The notes under the pieces: generated by a model | Seen by the model: the letters and a program-made list of their open reading frames with translations, nothing else | What the model was told of the DNA's origin: nothing | The model's database searches: none | Translations under genes and position numbers: made by a program | In this document: piece by piece, positions 1 to 7,559 of the stretch | Layout of the letters: the number at the start of each line of letters is the position of its first letter | Position numbering within the stretch: the first letter of the stretch is position 1 | Source: a candidate division NPL-UPA2 bacterium | GTDB lineage: Bacteria; Bacillota; UBA994 | DNA: 17,062 nucleotides | NCBI GenBank assembly: GCA_018725205.1 | Contig: QLUB01000026.1 | Coordinates: 1-17,062 of the forward strand | Direction: 5' to 3'

Positions 1-130
1 CCGCATTCCCTGCCAGCACAGCCTGCAGAACCGACCGCGTTACCCACACAGTGAGCGCGCGGCGGTGCTCGCCCCGTCGCTGCCGTAAGGGCTTGCGCGG
101 TCGCCCCTTTTTCCACCACTGTCTAGCCAC
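1..130 (-). CDS. start of an unidentified gene, basic N-terminus then hydrophobic segment (3' end outside the window)
   Basis: A frame opens at GTG 130 and stays open for 43 codons to the window edge. GGAGG sits 7 bases upstream, ideal spacing. The product begins VARQWWKKGRPRKPLRQRRG, then HRRALTVWVTRSVLQAVLAG: a strongly basic, Trp-containing cytoplasmic head leading into what looks like a membrane helix. In many Bacillota a membrane-anchored M23 peptidase or similar envelope protein follows rodA, and such a head would fit, but no catalytic domain is visible, so the product is not assigned. A second GTG two bases upstream reads another frame that ends after about 32 codons. Confidence 0.55.
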   Translation of the reverse strand, partial: MARQWWKKGRPRKPLRQRRGEHRRALTVWVTRSVLQAVLAGNA

Positions 131-136
131 ACGGTC

Positions 137-171
137 ACCTCCCGGAGCATCGTTAATGTATACTCCGAGGT
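137..171 (-). promoter_or_regulatory. inverted repeat covering the ribosome site of the gene starting at 130
   Basis: Between rodA and the next gene, positions 163-171 can pair with 137-147: five pairs (ACCTC with GAGGT), a two-base bulge, then four pairs (GGAG with CTCC), around a 15-base loop. On the minus-strand transcript the 3' arm contains GGGAGGT, the apparent ribosome site for the GTG at 130. If the hairpin forms, translation of that gene would be held down unless it is opened. It has no T-run, so it is not a standard terminator. Confidence 0.35.
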
Positions 172-192
172 AAGGCAAACTATGTCCTAGCC

Positions 193-1296
193 CTAGAACA
201 AGATTTTCCGGTGCCGCATGCCTACGTTCAAAACGAAGCCTATCCCTAGCGAAAGGGCTAGGTACGAACTACCCCCATAGCTTAAAAAAGGCAATGGTAA
301 CCCGACCACCGGCATCATGCCCATGGTCATGCCAGTATTAACGATTAACTGAAAGGCTATCCAGCTGGCTACGCCGACAGCTATGTACCGCCCACAATCG
401 TCCTTGGCTATCGCAGCGATCTGCAGACAGCGATAAACGACAAAAAACATGACCATTATGACACCGGCCGCTCCAAGAAAGCCGAGCTCTTCCCCAATTA
501 CCGAGAAGATAAAGTCCGTGTGCTGCTCCGGCAGGAAATTTAGCTCGCTTTGCGGTCCGTCGAACAAGCCTCGACCGGCAAACATGCCGGAACCGACTGC
601 GATAATCGACTGCGTAAGGTGATAGCCTATCCCCATGCGGTCAAGCGAAGGGTCAAGGAAGACAATTAGGCGGGCGCGTTGGTAAGCCTTAAGACCAAAC
701 GACCATACCACAGGCGCAACCGCTAACGCTCCCGCGCCGAGAAAAACTATAAGCCGCCGTGGAAGCTCTGCCGCATACAGAACAGCCGCCATAACGCCGA
801 GAAAGACGAGCCCAGTGCCGAGATCTGGCTGCATAATGATGAGCAGCATCGGAATAGCCACATGTAGAAGCACCGGCGCCAGCCTATAGAAAGTGTCCAC
901 CCGGCGGAGCTTTTCGACATGCGCAGCCAAAGTGACGATCACAGCAATTTTGGCGAACTCAGATGGCTGCAAGGTAAAGAACCCGAGGTCAAGCCATCGC
1001 TGTGCTCCTCCGCCCTGCACCCCTACTGTTAGGACCCCCAGCAGCAGGCTGAGATTAAGCAGGTAAATGGGGATACTCATGTTGGCAAAAAAACGGTAGT
1101 CAAGCAGAAGCGCAAACAACAGGACGACGTGCCCGATGATTACCCACTGCAGTTGCTTCGTCCAGAAGAACGCCGGATTACCAAGTTCATTGTTTTGCGA
1201 AGCACTGGCGATCATCAACACACCAAACAGGGAGAGGCCAAGATACGCTAGGTACAACGACCAGTCCACCGTGCGCAGCAGCCTTCTGTCAACCAT
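193..1296 (-). CDS. rodA: RodA, SEDS peptidoglycan glycosyltransferase (367 aa)
   Basis: Polymerises lipid II into glycan strands together with PBP2. About ten membrane helices; motifs QPSEFAK (110-116), QPDLGTGLVFLG (156-167), PEQHTDFIFSVIGEELGF (256-273) that includes the essential Asp (D261), and LPFLSYGGSSYLALSLGIGF near the end. The gene context (mrdA, mre genes) and length identify it as RodA rather than FtsW or SpoVE. The ATG at 1296 overlaps the minE stop, indicating translational coupling. Nothing is missing. Confidence 0.95.
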   Translation of the reverse strand: MVDRRLLRTVDWSLYLAYLGLSLFGVLMIASASQNNELGNPAFFWTKQLQWVIIGHVVLLFALLLDYRFFANMSIPIYLLNLSLLLGVLTVGVQGGGAQRWLDLGFFTLQPSEFAKIAVIVTLAAHVEKLRRVDTFYRLAPVLLHVAIPMLLIIMQPDLGTGLVFLGVMAAVLYAAELPRRLIVFLGAGALAVAPVVWSFGLKAYQRARLIVFLDPSLDRMGIGYHLTQSIIAVGSGMFAGRGLFDGPQSELNFLPEQHTDFIFSVIGEELGFLGAAGVIMVMFFVVYRCLQIAAIAKDDCGRYIAVGVASWIAFQLIVNTGMTMGMMPVVGLPLPFLSYGGSSYLALSLGIGFVLNVGMRHRKILF

Positions 1297-1546
1297 TTAC
1301 TGTCGTCGCCTCGTTGGACACACCACGCAAAATGGGCAGACGTACAGTTAGGATAACTGCCCCATCCTTGTACTCCACGGCGGCTGTAACATCGCTCTCG
1401 ACCAAAACCACCTGCTCGCGCGCCGCGTTAAGCAGGACTGCTGTCAAAGCGTCAAGGCACTCCTGCGAGACCGGAGAACGGTCTTGCACTAGGACCTTGC
1501 GCAGGCGGTCACGGGCTACAAGAATACTGCGGCTTCCGCTACCCAC
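1289..1546 (-). CDS. minE: MinE-like division-site topological factor (85 aa)
   Basis: MinE stimulates MinD ATPase and drives Min oscillation so that the septum forms at midcell. The helix-like motif VARDRLRKVLVQDRSPVSQECLDAL corresponds in order and spacing to the MinE anti-MinCD segment (AKERLQ..V..DR..LSPEYL..L in relatives; written here from memory), and the rest (LVESDVTAAVEYKDGAVILTVRLPI) fits the beta-strand dimer domain. The start is GTG with GGAGGGAG upstream. The end overlaps the rodA start by 8 bases. Oddity: neither minC nor minD is beside it. The middle part is diverged (LLNAAREQVVLVE in place of the usual I.KY..ID), so I keep some doubt about full function. Confidence 0.78.
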   Translation of the reverse strand: MGSGSRSILVARDRLRKVLVQDRSPVSQECLDALTAVLLNAAREQVVLVESDVTAAVEYKDGAVILTVRLPILRGVSNEATTVNG

Positions 1547-1564
1547 GGCTCTCCCTCCCTGTGG

Positions 1565-1630
1565 CTACGCTTCACCCAACTCCACGCTAACTTTCGCTGC
1601 CAAGGCAGTGAAATCCTCCTGCAAAAACAT
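1565..1630 (-). CDS. 21-codon ORF coupled to mrdA, unknown function
   Basis: Not recognised. It begins in a TAATG overlap with the mrdA stop and ends with TAG 18 bases before the minE GTG. The peptide starts MFLQEDFTAL and ends SVELGEA, acidic with a short amphipathic stretch and no membrane segment. It occupies exactly the place where minC and minD lie in related clusters, so it could be a scar of their loss, a coupling leader that carries ribosomes to minE, or a real small protein. Its GCAGGAGG internal sequence might itself act as a ribosome site. Low certainty that it is a functional gene. Confidence 0.35.
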   Translation of the reverse strand: MFLQEDFTALAAKVSVELGEA

Positions 1631-3651
1631 TACTGATTAACTCTTTGTGCCTTCAGCCTAAAGTAGGCATCGAGAACTTCACGCGCGATGGGTGCCGCGG
1701 CTAGGCTCCCACCGCGACCGTGCAGCACAAGCACCGACACTACAATTTCCGGCTCACGTGTATTTGCATCAGCCCCCCAGCCGGCAAACCACCCGTGGGA
1801 CGGCAGCGCGCGACGTCCACGGTACACCTCGGCAGTACCGGTTTTACCTGCCGAAAAATAGGGAGCGCCGCGAAACGCGCCTGCGGCGGTGCCACTGTTT
1901 AGGCCCATCCTCCCAACCTGTGTGACTTGCCTAAGTCCCTCTTGAATCCTAGCAAGCTGTAGAGCGTTAATGAGACCGTTAGGGTTCTCCGGAGTGCGCA
2001 CCAGTGAGGCCAGCCGTTTGGTTTGTGTCTGGCTAACGATTTCACCCAAGGGACTAATAACCCTGTCGACAACGTAGTTTTCGTAGCGGTGCCCGGTAGC
2101 CAGCATGGCCATCATATTGGCCATCTGCAGCGGGGTATAGGTCTGGATGCCCTGGCCGATGGCGATGTCGGCCACTTCGCCAGGGTAGGGGTCATGCGGA
2201 CGACCCTCACCCGTCGCACGAATGCCACGGCGAAAGCGCTCGCTGGTGGGCAACATACCCGACTGCTGCCCAAACCCATGCAACTGTGCTCCCAGAGGGG
2301 AGGGAGCGCCAAGGCCCAAAAACGAAGCCGTGGTGGCAAAGGCATCAAGGACATAAGCCCTGCCAAGCTGCGTACGCAATTGCATAGCAATGTGGTAGTA
2401 GTAGATGTTACAGGAAACGCGCATGGCCGTAATGTCATCCACATTGCCATGCGCATCGCGATAATACTCGATCCAACACGGCTTGCCCTGCGCCCCAAGT
2501 CCCGGATACATCAGGCGACCGGTGCAAACCACGCGCGGCATAGCGGCTTGGGCACCGTGTAACAGACCGGTAATCTCTGTTACCGGCTTAAAGGCCGAGC
2601 CGGGAGCAAACGCCGCGAGCGCCTTGTTCTCCAGCGGACGGCTGGGATCCAGAATGAGCGCACTCCAGTTGGGCAAAATTTCAGCCGGATGAGGTGTCGG
2701 ATAACTCACTAACGCCACTACCGCACCGGTGCGCGGGTCGATTGCGACAACCGCCGCCCCTCGAGCCACCATCTCTAAGTCTTCCCCGCGAACCCCAGCT
2801 GCGCTAGCGGCAGCCCTAACGCGCTCCAAGTGCCCGGGCAGCCAAGCCTCAATGTGTTGCTGCAAGGCGGCATCTAAGGTTAGATGCAAGTTGTTGCCGG
2901 GGATAGGTTCCTGTAAGCCTAACTCGCTTACGGGACGGCTCAAGTGGTCAACCTCTACGCGCTGAAAACCGTCCACACCCCGCAGTGAAAGGTTGCGCTC
3001 GATGAACTCGTAGGCCTGTTCTAACCCAAAGCGCCCGACGATGCTGCCGACCCAGTAGCGGCCAAACCCGAGTTGAGCATTCAACTCCCTCAGTCTTTCC
3101 GCACCGTAGGTAATGCGTCCCATGCCACCGAGGACGTGCGCGGCTGATGAACCCAGAGGATGACTCCTTACCGGCTGTACCTCAACGATGACCCCGGGGA
3201 GTTCTATGCGTCTCTCTTCAATCTGTACGAGCCTAGCATCCCCAAAGGCGAGCGGTGTATCGAACAGCCGGACGGGCTGCCAACGCCGAAAACGCGCCGC
3301 CTGCAACCTCCGCCTAAATTCAGTCACCGATATCCGCTCTGGGTCGCCACCCTGAGGGTCCAGAATGCCCACTAGGCGAGCTAGGATGCCATCCAACTCC
3401 GGACTGCGCGTATGGTGCATAGAAACAAAATACCCAGGCTGGTTTGCAGCCATAATTACGCCGTAAGCGTCAATAATCTTGCCCCGCGGGGCCTCCTGCA
3501 CGACTTCTCGGAAGCGGTTGTTGTCCGCGTCACTCCGGTAGTTAGCGCCATGCACAATCTGGATATAGGCGAGGCGAAAGATGAGCACGCTGACAGCCAC
3601 AAAGACTGTCACCGTCATCGAGTTCAAACGTTTATGAAAGAAGCTCTCCAT
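1630..3651 (-). CDS. mrdA: Penicillin-binding protein 2, class B transpeptidase of the elongasome (673 aa)
   Basis: Crosslinks peptidoglycan during cylinder growth with RodA as the glycosyltransferase. Architecture: short cytoplasmic head, membrane helix at about 13-33, pedestal domain with EAPRGKIIDAYGVIMA (53-68), then the transpeptidase domain with S352-x-x-K355 (APGSAFKP), S413-C-N415 and K603-T-G605 (AGKTGTAE). All catalytic motifs are intact. The length is typical for this protein. The position between mreD and rodA identifies it as MrdA rather than a division or sporulation PBP. The TAA stop overlaps an ATG (TAATG) that opens a 21-codon ORF. Confidence 0.95.
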   Translation of the reverse strand: MESFFHKRLNSMTVTVFVAVSVLIFRLAYIQIVHGANYRSDADNNRFREVVQEAPRGKIIDAYGVIMAANQPGYFVSMHHTRSPELDGILARLVGILDPQGGDPERISVTEFRRRLQAARFRRWQPVRLFDTPLAFGDARLVQIEERRIELPGVIVEVQPVRSHPLGSSAAHVLGGMGRITYGAERLRELNAQLGFGRYWVGSIVGRFGLEQAYEFIERNLSLRGVDGFQRVEVDHLSRPVSELGLQEPIPGNNLHLTLDAALQQHIEAWLPGHLERVRAAASAAGVRGEDLEMVARGAAVVAIDPRTGAVVALVSYPTPHPAEILPNWSALILDPSRPLENKALAAFAPGSAFKPVTEITGLLHGAQAAMPRVVCTGRLMYPGLGAQGKPCWIEYYRDAHGNVDDITAMRVSCNIYYYHIAMQLRTQLGRAYVLDAFATTASFLGLGAPSPLGAQLHGFGQQSGMLPTSERFRRGIRATGEGRPHDPYPGEVADIAIGQGIQTYTPLQMANMMAMLATGHRYENYVVDRVISPLGEIVSQTQTKRLASLVRTPENPNGLINALQLARIQEGLRQVTQVGRMGLNSGTAAGAFRGAPYFSAGKTGTAEVYRGRRALPSHGWFAGWGADANTREPEIVVSVLVLHGRGGSLAAAPIAREVLDAYFRLKAQRVNQ

Positions 3652-4149
3652 CTATATCACCTCGCGTTTGCGTCGCGGCAAGATCCTAGCGAGCCAGAAT
3701 AGAAAAACGGGAATCAGCGCCCCGTTGACTAACACCGTCGGCACGAACGCTTGAACAAAGGCCCCCCCCCACCATACCCCAAACGCCATGCGTGACAGCA
3801 AGAGCACCAAGAGCTCGAACGCCACTATCGAAATGAAGCCTACAGCCACAGCAACTAGGGGCTCGTCGCGAAAGAACTGCCTTTCCGCTAGACCTACCAC
3901 ATACCCAATGACTACTAACGGAATAGCCGCAAGACCAAACACGCCCACAAACAGCGTATCGGCTAGGAGTCCGACACCTAAGGCTACCACCATACCGGAA
4001 GTTGTGCCGTAATGGAGGGCAACACCCGCCACTAGGGCCACAAGCAGGTTAACCCTGCCTCCAAAAAGAGTCAGGCTCGGCATAAGCGTCCCGTGCAATA
4101 ACACACAGACGACAGTGAGGATACAGAGCATGAGTGTCGCCTTGTTCAT
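3652..4149 (-). CDS. mreD: MreD, rod-shape membrane protein (165 aa)
   Basis: Small integral membrane partner of MreC in the elongasome. The protein is almost wholly hydrophobic, with about five helices, the conserved GLLADTLFVGVFGLAAIPLV region (about 60-79) and a basic C-terminus (RILPRRKREVI). Starts by ATGA overlap with mreC; the TAG stop touches the mrdA ATG with no gap. A run of nine C on the plus strand (3762-3770) lies inside the gene, encoding WWGGAF in the current frame. Confidence 0.9.
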   Translation of the reverse strand: MNKATLMLCILTVVCVLLHGTLMPSLTLFGGRVNLLVALVAGVALHYGTTSGMVVALGVGLLADTLFVGVFGLAAIPLVVIGYVVGLAERQFFRDEPLVAVAVGFISIVAFELLVLLLSRMAFGVWWGGAFVQAFVPTVLVNGALIPVFLFWLARILPRRKREVI

Positions 4150-4979
4150 GGCGTCACCCTACGCACCACTAGCACTTCCTCAAGGCGACCAAAGTCGACC
4201 GCAGGTACGACCCTAGCATACTTGAGCAGGCCATCGGCACTGGTCACAACCTCCGCCACTACCCCAATCACGAAAGCATGGTCGCGGGGGAACACATCGC
4301 CAAGCCTGCTTGTTATTACCAATTCGCCCGCAGCTACAGGGAAGTCCCACGGCAAGCGCGCCAGCCTGACCCCGCCTAACATACTGCTGTCCCCCTCCGC
4401 GAGCGCGCCGTCTCGTCCGTTTTGCACCACTGCCGCTACGGCGCTGCGCGGGTCAGTAATCAGTAACACGCGCGCGGAAGTGCTAAAGACCTCTATCACC
4501 CGCCCTACGGCGCCGCGGTGGGTGACAACCGCATCGCCCGTTTGCACCCCATGCGCGAAACCGCGGTCAATAACTACTTCGTGGTGCCAAGTAGTTAGGC
4601 CGCGGGAGATAACGCGCGCTAAAATGAGGTCCAGCGCTGCCTGCTCCTCGCGATATGCAAGCAAGGCGCGTATGCGTTCTAGTTCAAGCCTCGCTTCTAC
4701 GAGGTTTTGATACTTAAAGTTAAGCGCCTCAAGCTCACTTTGGAGGCGCGCATTGTCGCGTCGCAGTGTGCTTAGTTCTCGCACCGACTGCGCCACCTCC
4801 CGGCCAAACGAAACAACGACGGCGACGGAGTGCTGAAAGGGTGCGCCCAAGCGATGCAGTGCGCGCTCGATCCACGAGACGCCAACCAGTTCGCGCGCGG
4901 AGAAGCTAAGCAAGACCATCAGCACAAACACAGCTAGCAACAAGGTGATGACGGAGCGGTTTCTCCCCAAAAACCCCAT
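4146..4979 (-). CDS. mreC: MreC, rod-shape scaffold protein (about 277 aa)
   Basis: Periplasm-side (extracytoplasmic) scaffold that links MreB/MreD to PBP2 and RodA. One membrane helix near the N-terminus (ITLLLAVFVLMVLLSF), a coiled coil (roughly 65-110, ELSTLRRDNARLQSELEALN onward) and the beta-rich MreC domain with RVISRGLTTWHHEVVIDRG, GVQTGDAVVTHRGAVGRV and LLITDPRSAVAAVV. A GTG at 4988 would add three residues; I favour the ATG at 4979 because GGGGGTGG lies just upstream. Its TGA overlaps the mreD start (ATGA), implying coupled translation. Confidence 0.93.
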   Translation of the reverse strand: MGFLGRNRSVITLLLAVFVLMVLLSFSARELVGVSWIERALHRLGAPFQHSVAVVVSFGREVAQSVRELSTLRRDNARLQSELEALNFKYQNLVEARLELERIRALLAYREEQAALDLILARVISRGLTTWHHEVVIDRGFAHGVQTGDAVVTHRGAVGRVIEVFSTSARVLLITDPRSAVAAVVQNGRDGALAEGDSSMLGGVRLARLPWDFPVAAGELVITSRLGDVFPRDHAFVIGVVAEVVTSADGLLKYARVVPAVDFGRLEEVLVVRRVTP

Positions 4980-5000
4980 TCCCACCACCCCCTGCTTGTT

Positions 5001-5640
5001 CTATCTTCGCCTAGGCGACGCGTCTAACCTGCGCAGCAAATCGATATGTTCAAAAGAGCGTCCGGCTCCCTGCACAACAGACGTCAACGGGTCGTCAGCC
5101 ACGACTACCGGCATGTTTGTTTCCCGAGCGATAAGCTTGTCTAGGCCACGCAGAAGTGCCCCGCCGCCGGTCATTACGATGCCGCGGTCGAAGACATCCG
5201 ACGCTAACTCAGGCGGCGTGCGCTCCAAAGTTGCCTTAACCGCTTCTACTATTGCTCGCACGGGGTCCGCTAAGGCCTGACGCACTTCACTGCTGGTGAG
5301 CTTAAGCGTCTTAGGCAGACCGGTAACTAGGTCCCGCCCGCGCACATCCATTTCTTCCTCTGGAAGCTCGAAGGCAGAGCCGATGGCAATCTTGACGTCC
5401 TCAGCTGTGCGTTCGCCGATAAGTAAATTATAGTGTTTCTTGACACTTGCTACAATAGCTTCATCCATCTCGTCGCCACCGACGCGGATTGATTTGTGCG
5501 TCACTATACCGCCAAGGCTGATGATTGCTACCTCGGTCGTCCCCCCGCCGATATCGACGATCATGTTGCCAATCGGCTCAGTTACCGGCAGCCCTGCGCC
5601 AATGGCGGCGGCCATAGGCTCCTCAATCGTATAGGCTTCG
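5001..5640 (-). CDS. mreB: MreB, C-terminal part (out of frame with the N-terminal part)
   Basis: Continues MreB from EAYTIEEPMAAAIGAG (about 5640 downward), with the phosphate-2 loop VDIGGGTTEVAIISLGG, the GGDEMDEAI segment, GERTAEDVKIAIGSA and the adenosine loop GIVMTGGGALLRGLDKLI; ends near the normal C-terminus. The whole span 6027-5001 is 1027 bases; with two extra bases it would encode 342 residues, the usual MreB size. An internal ATG at 5615 opens this frame but would omit half the nucleotide pocket, so an independent protein is unlikely. Because mreC, mreD, mrdA and rodA are intact, a sequencing error or very recent lesion is more likely than an old pseudogene. Confidence 0.87.
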
Positions 5641-6027
5641 CGCGCCAGCCGCGAGCGCGGCGTCTTTCACTGCCCGCTTCTCGACCTCAGTCACGCCGGC
5701 GGGCACGCACACCACCACGCGCGGACGCAGGAAGCTTGGGCCGGGCATAGCGCGTCGAATAAACGCCTTAAGCATTTTCTGCGTAACGTCAAAGTCAGCA
5801 ATTACCCCATCGCGCAAAGGACGTACGGCGATAATGTGACCCGGCGTGCGGCCAATCATGGCCTTAGCGGCTTCACCAACTTCCAGCACTTCGTGATTGT
5901 CGCGCTGTATGGCCACTACCGACGGCTCCCTGAGCACGATGCCCTTTCCCTTGACAAAGACTAAGGTGTTAGCCGTGCCAAGGTCAATGCCCATATCGCG
6001 GGTAAAGTAGCGGTTGAGAAAATTCAT
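5623..6027 (-). CDS. mreB: MreB, N-terminal part (gene broken by a frame shift near 5639-5646)
   Basis: Actin-like ATPase that forms filaments under the membrane and guides the elongasome of rod-shaped cells. This part contains the phosphate-1 loop DMGIDLGTANTLVF, the GEAAKAMIGRTPGHI segment and VVVCVPAGVTEVEKRAVKDAALAAGAR, then leaves the family and stops (SLYD) at 5623. I prefer the ATG at 6027, preceded by AAGGGAG at about 11 bases; a GTG at 6039 has the ribosome site too close. Expected continuation AREAY-IEEPMAAA is present in the other frame. Confidence 0.88.
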   Translation of the reverse strand: MNFLNRYFTRDMGIDLGTANTLVFVKGKGIVLREPSVVAIQRDNHEVLEVGEAAKAMIGRTPGHIIAVRPLRDGVIADFDVTQKMLKAFIRRAMPGPSFLRPRVVVCVPAGVTEVEKRAVKDAALAAGARSLYD

Positions 6028-6043
6028 TGAGTGCAACACTCCC

Positions 6044-6724
6044 TTACATGAGCCCCTTTTCCTTAAAACTTAGTATAACCCCATCGCCAAAAATAACATG
6101 GTCTAGTACGTCAATACCCAGTAGGCGACCTGCCTCAGTGAGTCGGCGTGTCACTTCCATGTCTTCCCGCGAGGGCGCACAGTCCCCGCTTGGGTGATTG
6201 TGGGCTATAATCAAAGCTGCCGCGCTGCGCCGAATGGCTGCACGGAACACTTCCCGGGGGTGCACAATAGACGAGTTAAGACTGCCTACGGAGACCTCCT
6301 CAATGCCCAGGCAATGGTTCTTGGTGTTGAGCAGAATGGTAAAGAAGTGTTCGCGCTCCTCATAGCGCAACCGCTCGAGTAAGAGCTTCTGCACATCCTC
6401 CGGCGAACGGATGGAGCTAGGCGGGGTACCTTGGATGGATAGCCGGCGGGACAGCTCGACCATGGCCAAGATTTGGGCCGCTTTGGCGGGACCGATTCCC
6501 TTAAGCTCACACAGCTCATCGCAAGTAAGACGCGTAAGATTGCTGATGTCCCCCGCCTTCTCTAAGACACGTTGGGCAAGCTCGAGCACGCTTTCCCCCT
6601 TTTGGCCTGAGGTAGCCATAAGGATAGCCAGCAGCTCCGTGTTTGACATGTGTTTTGCCCCGCGATGCAGCAACCTTTCGCGCGGCCTTTCGCGCTCAGG
6701 CAGGTCACGAATTGTCACCTGCAC
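6044..6724 (-). CDS. radC: RadC family JAMM/MPN-domain protein (226 aa)
   Basis: Conserved protein named for DNA repair, but its biochemical role is still unsettled. N-terminal helix-hairpin-helix region (LCELKGIGPAKAA, 71-83) and C-terminal JAMM metalloprotease-like domain with H175, H177, S185 and D188 in HNHPSGDCAPSRED. The start is GTG at 6724 inside the end of maf, giving the standard N-terminus with LPERERPRERLL. The stop is about 16 bases before the preferred mreB start. All metal-binding residues are present. Confidence 0.93.
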   Translation of the reverse strand: MQVTIRDLPERERPRERLLHRGAKHMSNTELLAILMATSGQKGESVLELAQRVLEKAGDISNLTRLTCDELCELKGIGPAKAAQILAMVELSRRLSIQGTPPSSIRSPEDVQKLLLERLRYEEREHFFTILLNTKNHCLGIEEVSVGSLNSSIVHPREVFRAAIRRSAAALIIAHNHPSGDCAPSREDMEVTRRLTEAGRLLGIDVLDHVIFGDGVILSFKEKGLM

Positions 6725-7304
6725 TCCCCCTCATTCCCGTGAGGTCAACGCCGAAGTCCTGTAGCATGTGGTAGAGCAACGACAAAGGTAACCCCACTAC
6801 ATTGCTGTAGCAACCCTCAATGCAGCGTACAAACACAGCCGCCGCACCTTGGATCGCATAACCGCCTGCTTTGTCTATGGGTTCGCCTGTGGCCACATAA
6901 CGGCTAATCTCAGCGGGACTAAGCTCCCTAAACTCCACACGTGTGCAGGCGTGGCTGACTAAGAACCGCGTGGCGCTTTCCGCGACGGCCACGCCGGTCA
7001 CCACTTCGTGGGACTGACCGGAGAGAAGCTGCAGCATCCAAGCGGCATGTTCCGGGGTTTCGGGCTTGCCGAGCAGGTGCCCGCGAAAGTGTACCACCGT
7101 ATCCGCGGCGACACACACGCCCGGGGTAGGTAGCGGTAGGGCCCCTAACGCCTTCATCTCCGCATATTCACGCGTGTACGCCACGGGGTCGCCAAAGTGG
7201 CGCGTTTCCTCCGCAAAAGAGGAAGGCCAGATAATCGGCTCCACACCCACTTGCCTAAGCAGCTCAAGCCGCCGGGGTGAAGCGGAAGCTAAGAAGATGT
7301 TCAT
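6705..7304 (-). CDS. maf: Maf family nucleotide pyrophosphatase (199 aa)
   Basis: Cytoplasmic house-cleaning enzyme that hydrolyses non-canonical or modified nucleoside triphosphates (dTTP/UTP type in the YhdE/Maf branch) to monophosphate and pyrophosphate. Motifs: LASASPRRLELL at the start (S7-R12 substrate loop), VAADTVV with D68, GKP at 79-81, and DKAGGYAIQG at 144-153. Length is normal for the family. It starts 3 bases after the DUF4321 stop, and its end overlaps the radC start by 20 bases, the usual maf-radC-mreB order in Bacillota. Confidence 0.93.
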   Translation of the reverse strand: MNIFLASASPRRLELLRQVGVEPIIWPSSFAEETRHFGDPVAYTREYAEMKALGALPLPTPGVCVAADTVVHFRGHLLGKPETPEHAAWMLQLLSGQSHEVVTGVAVAESATRFLVSHACTRVEFRELSPAEISRYVATGEPIDKAGGYAIQGAAAVFVRCIEGCYSNVVGLPLSLLYHMLQDFGVDLTGMRGSAGDNS

Positions 7305-7307
7305 GCG

Positions 7308-7559
7308 CTATAGGGCACGATAGGCCAGATACGCCAGCATCAGACCAAACACCATGGCTACCGACACACTTAGCGTAATCCCAAAAACGAGCGTTAGCGG
7401 ACCAAGTGCTAGGCTTAATGGCGGATATAGGCCGTAGGTCGGACTGGACAAGGTGAGGAACGGCAGCACGGGGGCAGCCAGCTCCCCGAGGAGGCCCCCG
7501 AGAAAGAGACCTATAATTAAGAACACCAGGAGCATCCAAGTGTTGCGCTTAGACTTCAT
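7308..7559 (-). CDS. DUF4321 family small membrane protein (83 aa)
   Basis: Unknown function. Two hydrophobic segments (about 8-30 and 57-80) flank a short loop containing TYGLYPPLSLALGPLTLVFG, which together with the LLGELAAP turn matches my recollection of the DUF4321 family found next to maf/radC/mre genes in Bacillota. The ATG overlaps the end of the upstream transporter gene by 11 bases, and the TAG stop lies 3 bases before maf. Being a small two-helix protein, it may be a partner of a neighbouring membrane protein; that is inference. Confidence 0.75.
   Translation of the reverse strand: MKSKRNTWMLLVFLIIGLFLGGLLGELAAPVLPFLTLSSPTYGLYPPLSLALGPLTLVFGITLSVSVAMVFGLMLAYLAYRAL

Noticed and set aside
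87..112. Possible plus-strand terminator (AAGGG stem, then T5)
   Set aside because: The stem is weak, no plus-strand gene is visible upstream, and the region is better explained as the 5' end of the minus-strand gene starting at 130.
2023..2562. 179-codon open frame on the plus strand inside mrdA
   Set aside because: Antisense to the conserved PBP2 transpeptidase domain, no ribosome site or recognisable domain; it is a GC-driven shadow.
4222..4710. 162-codon open frame on the plus strand inside mreC
   Set aside because: Low-complexity Ser/Thr/Arg-rich translation, antisense to conserved MreC; shadow of the real gene.
5001..5615. Separate short actin-like protein starting at the internal ATG 5615
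   Set aside because: It lacks the phosphate-1 loop and its reading frame extends upstream with MreB residues (EAYTIEEP), so it is the rest of a broken mreB.
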